Shown: positions 58,909 through 64,000 of the stretch, piece after piece
Numbering within the stretch: position 1 is the stretch's first letter
Layout: every line of letters starts with the position of its first letter
NCBI RefSeq assembly: GCF_032999765.1
Contig: NZ_CP136051.1
Location: 1,216,417 to 1,280,416 of the forward strand
Source: Imperialibacter roseus
Lineage (GTDB): Bacteria; Bacteroidota; Bacteroidia; Cytophagales; Cyclobacteriaceae
Length of the DNA stretch: 64,000 bases
Direction: 5' to 3'
Made by a program: the position numbers and the translations under genes
Notes under the pieces: generated by a model
Database searches by the model: none
The model's input: only the letters and a program-made list of their open reading frames with translations
What the model was told of the DNA's origin: nothing

Positions 58909-61392
58909 CTATTCCTTCCTCACGCTCCCCGCTCCTGATCTTCTGATATCGGAGCTTGCCTCACCCTGGTACACAATGGTGCTGGCACCGGATGCTTCGG
59001 CTTTCAGGTCGACCATGGCATTTACCTTGGCACGGGCAGCTCCCTGTGCGTTGACCTCGACATACCTGGCCTCACTGCCAAAGGCGTCGAGTGAGGCAGC
59101 GCCCTCCACGTCAGCTTTCAGCTCGTTCACATTGCCCCGCAGGGTCAGCTTACTGCCGCCGTCCATTTCTATGTCGAGCTTGGAGGCGTCGATGTCCATG
59201 TCCACCTGGGCAAACCCCGATAGATTGAGCGCCATCCTGTTGGCCTGGAAACCATCGATATAGGCTTCCGAAGCGCCGGATAACTCAATACTCTCCAGAT
59301 CAGGTGTGCTGATGTAGACGTAGATTTTGTCGCTGGACTCCCAGTTGTCACGCCAGTCCCAGTCGCTGCCACGGATGTCGAACTTCAATACGCCCCCCGA
59401 TTGGCTCACTTTCACTCTTTCCAGCCATTCGTCGTCGCCGGTGATTTCGATGTTTTTGTAGTCGCCCTGCTTGATGTAGAATTTGAAGATGCCGCCAGCT
59501 TCTATCTCATCATATCCTTTGAAGTCGTACGTCAGAGGATCGGCATCGAAAGAACTTTTTCCTGAACCTGAGTTGTACGAGTAGTAGTCGTCATCCTCTT
59601 CGCACGTGGTGCACTTCAAACCTGCGTCGGTAAACACCCACGTGTTACCTTCCATCTGTCGGGTAGAGTAGCCGTTTCTGTAAATAGTGTTTCTCAGGAT
59701 CCTGGCCAGGCTTTCGTCCATTTTGAAGGGCTGGTTATAGGGAATATACAGCGTAATGTCGAGGTTCTGTACCCTGAAGCGGGCATCGTTCCTGAACTTC
59801 AACTCTCTTGGGAAGTTAAAGATGGAATCTTGCACATTGAGCTCATAAGTAACCATCTGCGCATTTTCAAGTGCTGTCGAGCGGTCTCTTCCTCTGGCTT
59901 CAAAATCCATTATTACTTTATACACGGAATCTTTATGACCTCTTAGCTGGAGTTCTACAGCTTCATACTGGCCGTTCCACTCGTCCCACTCCCGGCGGTC
60001 GCTGTCTGATAAAGTCAATACCGCTGTTTTACCGGCCATGTCGTACGTTTTGGTTTCTGTATGGATAGCATCTGTGCGGAAGTCCATGATAATGCGTGGC
60101 ACTGTGTAGCTCACGAGCACAAGGCTGATGATCCACAAGCCGAACAGTGACCATCCCAAGAAGGAGCCGGCCACCCATCTTTTGGCCATGATGCTGATAC
60201 CACCCAGGGTGATAGCCAATGCTGGTATAAAAGCTGACAGGAAGAGCCCAAAGACAGCCCAGCCTGGGAGTGTCTGTTGGAAAAGCTCTACTGGTACGCC
60301 ATCAACCGATACCCAGTCCCACCAGCCAATGGTAAGCCCAAAGAACATGGCACAAGTAATAGCAATGGCTGTCATCATCGATAATCCTAAGATGCTAAAC
60401 AGCAGGCCAATAAATACCCGGAGGATCTCAACGAATACATTGGCAGCAGGGCCGATAAATTTGGCGATACCATTGATGATCAACGCAATCAATCGGAATG
60501 GAAACAACAACACTTTCACGATAGGGCTTTCTTCGTCTTCTTTTATGTTGAGGTTCGACTTGATGTTTGTTTCAATATTGGAAAGCGTAACAGGCTCTCC
60601 CTGCATCTGCATTTTCTCGGTGATGGTCTTCGCCAGGGGCGTGATGATCCACAAGATGATGTAAACAAAGAATCCGGTGCCTCCGAGGAAGATAGATAGT
60701 ACGAAGAGGAGCCTGATCACTGTTACGTCCACTCCGAAATAGGCGGCGACACCACTGGCCACACCACCCAGCACCCGGTCTTCCTGGCTGCGGAACATTT
60801 TCTTGATCTTCTTGTCGTCTTCAAGGGCCTTGTTGCCCGGCACCACAATCCAAAGGATTATGTAGGCGAGCAAAATTGCGCCACTTAACCCTGGTAGAAA
60901 GAAGTTGAAGAACATAAGCAGAAAGAGCAAACGCACCCACATGGGGTCGATGCTGAAATAGTGGGCAAGACCACTGCACACCCCACCAACGACTTTTCTG
61001 TTGATGTCACGATAAAGTCTTTTTGAACCGGTCTTCTCTTTTTGTTCAGTCTTTTCTTCCGCTGTGTCCGTACTTTCTCCGCTGCCGGTGTCGGCTGCAG
61101 GCGCTGCTTTGTCTTCTTTGTCTTCAATCGCCTCGAAGTCGGCAATGGTACCCATCGTAGAAATCAGCATATTGACATCTTCGATAGCCACTACCTGCTT
61201 GTTTTCTTTGTCCAGTTTCTCGAGAAAAATCTCAGCAATTCTGCTTTCGATATCGGCGATAATTTCTTTGCTGTCTTCGAAAGTCGAAAAATAGGTGGTA
61301 ATGGATTCGAGGTAGCCCTTTAGCCTTTCATAGCCATCTTCCTCTATGTGGAAGATAATGCCGCTAATATTGATGCTTATATTCTTATTCAT
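58909..61392 (-). CDS. double PspC-domain membrane protein with DUF2807 C terminus
   Basis: 827 residues. A cytoplasmic start with a helical region (1-125) is followed by two PspC domains, about 125-187 (VVGGVCSGLAHYFSIDP) and 198-258 (VLGGVASGVAAYFGVDV), each ending in a membrane helix. A set of further membrane segments (about 290-440) leads to an external beta-rich part, ending in a DUF2807 head domain (about 620-820; GYDEIEAGGIFKFYIKQGDY, IELSGASEAYIDGF, AKVNAMVDLKAEASGAS). PspC is linked with the membrane-stress response; DUF2807 folds as a beta-helix. The stop of the PadR gene upstream overlaps the start by ATGA. Confidence 0.9.
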   Translation of the reverse strand: MNKNISINISGIIFHIEEDGYERLKGYLESITTYFSTFEDSKEIIADIESRIAEIFLEKLDKENKQVVAIEDVNMLISTMGTIADFEAIEDKEDKAAPAADTGSGESTDTAEEKTEQKEKTGSKRLYRDINRKVVGGVCSGLAHYFSIDPMWVRLLFLLMFFNFFLPGLSGAILLAYIILWIVVPGNKALEDDKKIKKMFRSQEDRVLGGVASGVAAYFGVDVTVIRLLFVLSIFLGGTGFFVYIILWIITPLAKTITEKMQMQGEPVTLSNIETNIKSNLNIKEDEESPIVKVLLFPFRLIALIINGIAKFIGPAANVFVEILRVFIGLLFSILGLSMMTAIAITCAMFFGLTIGWWDWVSVDGVPVELFQQTLPGWAVFGLFLSAFIPALAITLGGISIMAKRWVAGSFLGWSLFGLWIISLVLVSYTVPRIIMDFRTDAIHTETKTYDMAGKTAVLTLSDSDRREWDEWNGQYEAVELQLRGHKDSVYKVIMDFEARGRDRSTALENAQMVTYELNVQDSIFNFPRELKFRNDARFRVQNLDITLYIPYNQPFKMDESLARILRNTIYRNGYSTRQMEGNTWVFTDAGLKCTTCEEDDDYYSYNSGSGKSSFDADPLTYDFKGYDEIEAGGIFKFYIKQGDYKNIEITGDDEWLERVKVSQSGGVLKFDIRGSDWDWRDNWESSDKIYVYISTPDLESIELSGASEAYIDGFQANRMALNLSGFAQVDMDIDASKLDIEMDGGSKLTLRGNVNELKADVEGAASLDAFGSEARYVEVNAQGAARAKVNAMVDLKAEASGASTIVYQGEASSDIRRSGAGSVRKE

Positions 61393-61739
61393 TTCTTTTG
61401 CCCGTTTTGCTTTTTCGTTGTCATAATTTTACTGGTGGAGCCCACAAGTTCGTCCCAGGTATCCTGGAGCCCATTTAAAAAAGTTGTTCCTTCATCAGTC
61501 AGGGTATAGTATTTTCTGGGTGGCCCTGAATTTGATTCAACCCATTTGTAGTCAACGAGGCCGGCCTTTCGCAGCCGGGTAAGGAGGGGGTAGAGTGTTC
61601 CTTCCACCACCATGATCTTTGCAGAGGTAAGCTCCTGCAACATGTCGGAGGCATACACCTCGCCACGTGATATGATATGGAGGATGCAAAACTCGAGAAT
61701 TCCCTTCCGCATCTGCACCTGTGTATTCTCAATGTTCAT
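61389..61739 (-). CDS. PadR family transcriptional regulator
   Basis: 116 residues: a winged helix typical of PadR (QMRKGILEFCILHIISRGEV, YASDMLQELTSAKIMVVEGT, LYPLLTRLRKAGLVDYKWVE, GPPRKYYTLTDEG) with a short C-terminal dimer helix. It starts at ATG 61739 and overlaps the PspC gene by 4 bases, so the two are co-translated. This PadR-then-PspC order is frequent in Bacteroidota and suggests that the regulator controls its own operon in response to envelope stress or a ligand. Confidence 0.93.
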   Translation of the reverse strand: MNIENTQVQMRKGILEFCILHIISRGEVYASDMLQELTSAKIMVVEGTLYPLLTRLRKAGLVDYKWVESNSGPPRKYYTLTDEGTTFLNGLQDTWDELVGSTSKIMTTKKQNGQKK

Positions 61740-62185
61740 CTCTCATTTTGTTTAAAAGTTTTTGACCTTAGCACTATATACGGAAAAGTACCTTGCATGG
61801 CCAAGTACTGGCTAAGAAATATTAGTGAATAGACTATAATCATTAAATAATTATATTTTACGCTTCAAAAAGTACAATATTATGGCACTTTTTAAGCATT
61901 TGGGTGTCGATTGCCACTGTCGTGCTGTTTGGTAAACAGTTCCTAATCCCTTGGTACAACCGGGCCGACAAGCGCAAGCGCCGATGAATGAAGGTTGGTA
62001 GCTGCGTTAAAGCCGCATTCCGATAAGTGGCGGTGCACCGGTGAATCATTTTTCGCCAGCTTCCAGCAAAGGCCGGCATCTTCATCTACTTTTGCCGTCT
62101 ATTTGTCGAAGTATTCCAACAAGTGAGCGGGTATGTTGGTGTGGAGAATGTTATATCATTAATTTTAGGTTGAATTAGTCACTGA
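61740..62185. other. 446-base gap between divergent genes
   Basis: It holds the promoters of the PadR and PorV-like genes. A -7 box at 62087 is the only clear signal. No protein frame or known RNA is recognised. Confidence 0.5.
62087..62094 (+). promoter_or_regulatory. -7 box TACTTTTG before the PorV-like gene
   Basis: Exact TAnnTTTG match 91 bases before the ATG at 62186, giving a leader of about 85 bases. A -33 box is not obvious. Confidence 0.5.
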
Positions 62186-63250
62186 ATGCGGATTACATTA
62201 ATTCTTGCCGTCTGTTTGTCCTTCTCCGGCCTGCTATTTGGACAGGGAAATGCACCAAAATATAGCAACGAGTTTCTGGCTATAGGCGTGGGTGCCAGGG
62301 CATTGGGAATGGGCAATATGCAAGTTGGTCTGGCCAACGATGTTACGGCGGGTTATTGGAACCCCGCTGCACTCACTCAGCTTACCGAACAATACCAGGT
62401 GGGACTGATGCATGCGGCCTACTTTGCTGGCATAGCCAATTACGATTTTGCGGGATTTGCTACTCCCATCGATAGCAATACCTTCATGGGTGTTTCTGTG
62501 ATCCGTTTTGGGGTTGACAATATTCCCGACACCAGGTTCCTTTACGACGCCAGCGGCGCTATCAACTACGATAATATCCGTTTCTTTTCTGCGGCCGACT
62601 ACGCATTCATGTTTTCGCTTGCTAAGAAAATGGGAGGTCTTTCGCTGGGCGGCAACCTGAAGGTGATCCACCGGACAGTGGGCGATTTTGCGAATGCCTG
62701 GGGCTTTGGTCTCGATGCGGCACTACAGTACAACAGGGCCAACTGGAAGATGGGGGCGGTACTCAGAGATGCTACCGGAACGTTCAATGCCTGGACGCAC
62801 AATTCTTCATTGGTTGTTGACGTGTACACCCAAACGGGCAACGTGATCCCGGAGAGCAGCCTTGAAATTACGCTACCCCGCCTATCGGTGGGGCTTGCCA
62901 ACGCAGTGGTAAACAAAGGAAAATGGGCAGGACTTGTTGGCGCCGACGTTGATTTGACGTTTGACGGACAAAGAAACACTGTGATCAAAAGTAAATTGGC
63001 CAGTATAGATCCGAAAGCAGGCTTTGAAGTGAGCTATGCGCAAAAGGCCTTTTTACGGGGAGGTGTGAGTCAGCTACAGCAGGTCAAAGATTTTGATGGC
63101 AGCAAATCGTGGACTTATCTGCCGTCGTTTGGTATCGGACTTAACCTTCAGGGAGTGCAGATAGACTATGCTTTAACAGACATAGGAAATAGGGCGCAGT
63201 CGCCTTATAGTCACATCTTTTCATTAAGATATGGATGGAATGCGAAATAG
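62186..63250 (+). CDS. PorV/PorQ family outer-membrane protein
   Basis: 354 residues with a signal peptide (about 1-19). The opening of the mature protein, FLAIGVGARALGMGNMQVGL, ANDVTAGYWNPAAL, is the signature of the PorV/PorQ family, outer-membrane barrels related to FadL. PorV carries T9SS cargo from the translocon to the sortase PorU. The next gene, overlapping by 20 bases, encodes a PorU2-like sortase, so this is likely its PorV partner. The barrel ends in a typical terminal strand (HIFSLRYGWNAK). Confidence 0.9.
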   Translation: MRITLILAVCLSFSGLLFGQGNAPKYSNEFLAIGVGARALGMGNMQVGLANDVTAGYWNPAALTQLTEQYQVGLMHAAYFAGIANYDFAGFATPIDSNTFMGVSVIRFGVDNIPDTRFLYDASGAINYDNIRFFSAADYAFMFSLAKKMGGLSLGGNLKVIHRTVGDFANAWGFGLDAALQYNRANWKMGAVLRDATGTFNAWTHNSSLVVDVYTQTGNVIPESSLEITLPRLSVGLANAVVNKGKWAGLVGADVDLTFDGQRNTVIKSKLASIDPKAGFEVSYAQKAFLRGGVSQLQQVKDFDGSKSWTYLPSFGIGLNLQGVQIDYALTDIGNRAQSPYSHIFSLRYGWNAK

Positions 63251-64000
63251 ACTGTGGACATACAGAAGTGCCTTATTAGCCGGGTTGTTGTTTGTAGCAG
63301 CTATGGCAAAGTCTCAGCCATGGGGCAATGAATGGATCAGACCCGGGCAGTCGTACTATAAAATTAAAGTCGCCAGAGAGGGAATGTTTCGCCTGACGCA
63401 GCAGCAACTGCTGGAAAGCGGTGTGCCGCTGGCCTCCATCGACGCCAGACGGTTGCAGCTTTTTCACAGAGGGGTAGAGCAGGCTATTTATCTGCCAGGG
63501 CAGGAAGATGGCCGACTTGATGCCAGCGACTATATTGAGTTTTACGGGCAGCCAGCGGATGGTAAGACCGATACGGAACTGTATGTTTCTGAGGAGGCCC
63601 AGCCTCACACTTTGTATAACCTGTTTTCTGATTCAGCAACCTATTTTCTCACCTGGCCGCTAACGGCTACGTCCGGCAAGCGGATGTTGGCACCTGTAGC
63701 AGAGAACAATGTAGGTAACTTACCTGCTGAGCCTTACTATCTCCGGGAAGTACTCAAGCTTCAGGTCAATAATTACTCGCAAGGGAAGACCTACCAGGGC
63801 GGCGACATCATTCTTAGTCAGTACGATCATGGCGAAGGTTGGACAGGCAGTGACATTGCCAAAGGAGCCAATCAAATGATCACTTTGGCTGGATTGACCA
63901 ATCGGGTTACTTCCGGGCCCGACCCTACGTTAGAAGTGCTCCTGGTCGGGAGAAATAACCTGGATCACAATGTAGAGGTATATGTGGGCCCATCTTCGTC
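63231..64000 (+). CDS. PorU2-like type IX secretion sortase, N-terminal part (runs off the window)
   Basis: The frame is open from ATG 63231 (or 63240) to the edge, about 256 residues. A hydrophobic leader ends with AMAKSQ. The following QSYYKIKVAREGMFRLTQQQ, LLESGVPLASIDARRLQLFH, RGVEQAIYLPGQEDGRLDAS, DYIEFYG segment matches the N-terminal region of putative PorU2 sortases, and ATYFLTWPL with SGKRM fits as well. The C25-type catalytic domain lies outside the window. It would cleave sorting domains and attach cargo such as the GH26 enzyme and the giant repeat protein. It overlaps the PorV-like gene by 20 bases. Confidence 0.82.
   Translation, partial: MDGMRNRLWTYRSALLAGLLFVAAMAKSQPWGNEWIRPGQSYYKIKVAREGMFRLTQQQLLESGVPLASIDARRLQLFHRGVEQAIYLPGQEDGRLDASDYIEFYGQPADGKTDTELYVSEEAQPHTLYNLFSDSATYFLTWPLTATSGKRMLAPVAENNVGNLPAEPYYLREVLKLQVNNYSQGKTYQGGDIILSQYDHGEGWTGSDIAKGANQMITLAGLTNRVTSGPDPTLEVLLVGRNNLDHNVEVYVGPSS

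Overview
The window looks like chromosomal DNA of a Bacteroidota member, most likely from the Cytophagales or a related marine/soil lineage; I do not assign a genus. The evidence is type IX secretion (T9SS) C-terminal sorting domains, a PorV/PorQ-type protein followed by a PorU2-like sortase at the right edge, TAnnTTTG (-7) promoters with almost no Shine-Dalgarno sites, many lipoproteins and secreted metallopeptidases, and families typical of the phylum (DUF1080, DUF3052, DUF6624, CHAT/TPR, PspC/DUF2807). No rRNA, tRNA, CRISPR array, integrase or intact transposase was seen.

Layout. 1-5 kb: the start of a secreted TPR protein, a transglutaminase-like enzyme, a DUF6624/TPR protein, a frameshifted membrane protein and a secreted protein. 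5-15 kb: housekeeping and metabolic genes (argS, a periplasmic glutathione peroxidase, a lipoprotein metallopeptidase, a Tat-exported Gfo/Idh oxidoreductase, a T9SS-exported GH26 mannanase, a ferric-reductase-like membrane protein, menA, a tandem universal stress protein and a SUI1 factor). 15-23.3 kb: one 2783-residue T9SS protein built from five near-identical 1.15-kb super-blocks, each with five propeller-type repeats and a cap. 23.5-27.8 kb: ECF sigma factor and membrane anti-sigma/TPR protein, convergent with a TPR-CHAT caspase-like protein. 28-36.6 kb: M61 and M1 peptidases, a GNAT, a J-domain/TPR membrane protein, a small His-rich repeat protein, an HxlR/DoxX pair and an esterase.

36.7-40.8 kb is an accessory patch: unknown secreted proteins, a 45-codon remnant resembling the start of an HsdR subunit, two 92-bp direct repeats flanking a two-gene segment, and a cluster of palindromic elements also found after argS. 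40.9-50 kb: a TolB-propeller/amidohydrolase fusion; a GMC dehydrogenase, its gluconate-dehydrogenase-type subunit 3 and a DUF1080 lipoprotein, which together suggest 3-keto-glycoside metabolism; a fasciclin protein and a triple-CHRD lipoprotein.

50.1-55.5 kb repeats the sigma/anti-sigma/CHAT theme: a second TPR-CHAT protein again lies tail-to-tail with a sigma and anti-sigma/TPR operon, here with an added Cys-rich membrane protein and a divergent stand-alone LuxR helix-turn-helix. 55.6-58.7 kb is a toxin-antitoxin island (PIN toxin pair between 155-bp repeats, a Fic protein with helically phased upstream repeats, and YefM/YoeB). 58.9-61.7 kb is a PadR/PspC operon, followed by the T9SS-type pair.

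The best candidates for an undescribed system are the two convergent sigma/anti-sigma-TPR versus TPR-CHAT loci. Both keep the tail-to-tail geometry, a [LF]xEY[FY]xxYPN motif just outside the anti-sigma membrane segment, and a perfect inverted repeat with a 43-45 bp spacer before the sigma gene. Start codons were often moved downstream of the longest possible frame to fit signal peptides or overlaps; these choices are noted per gene.
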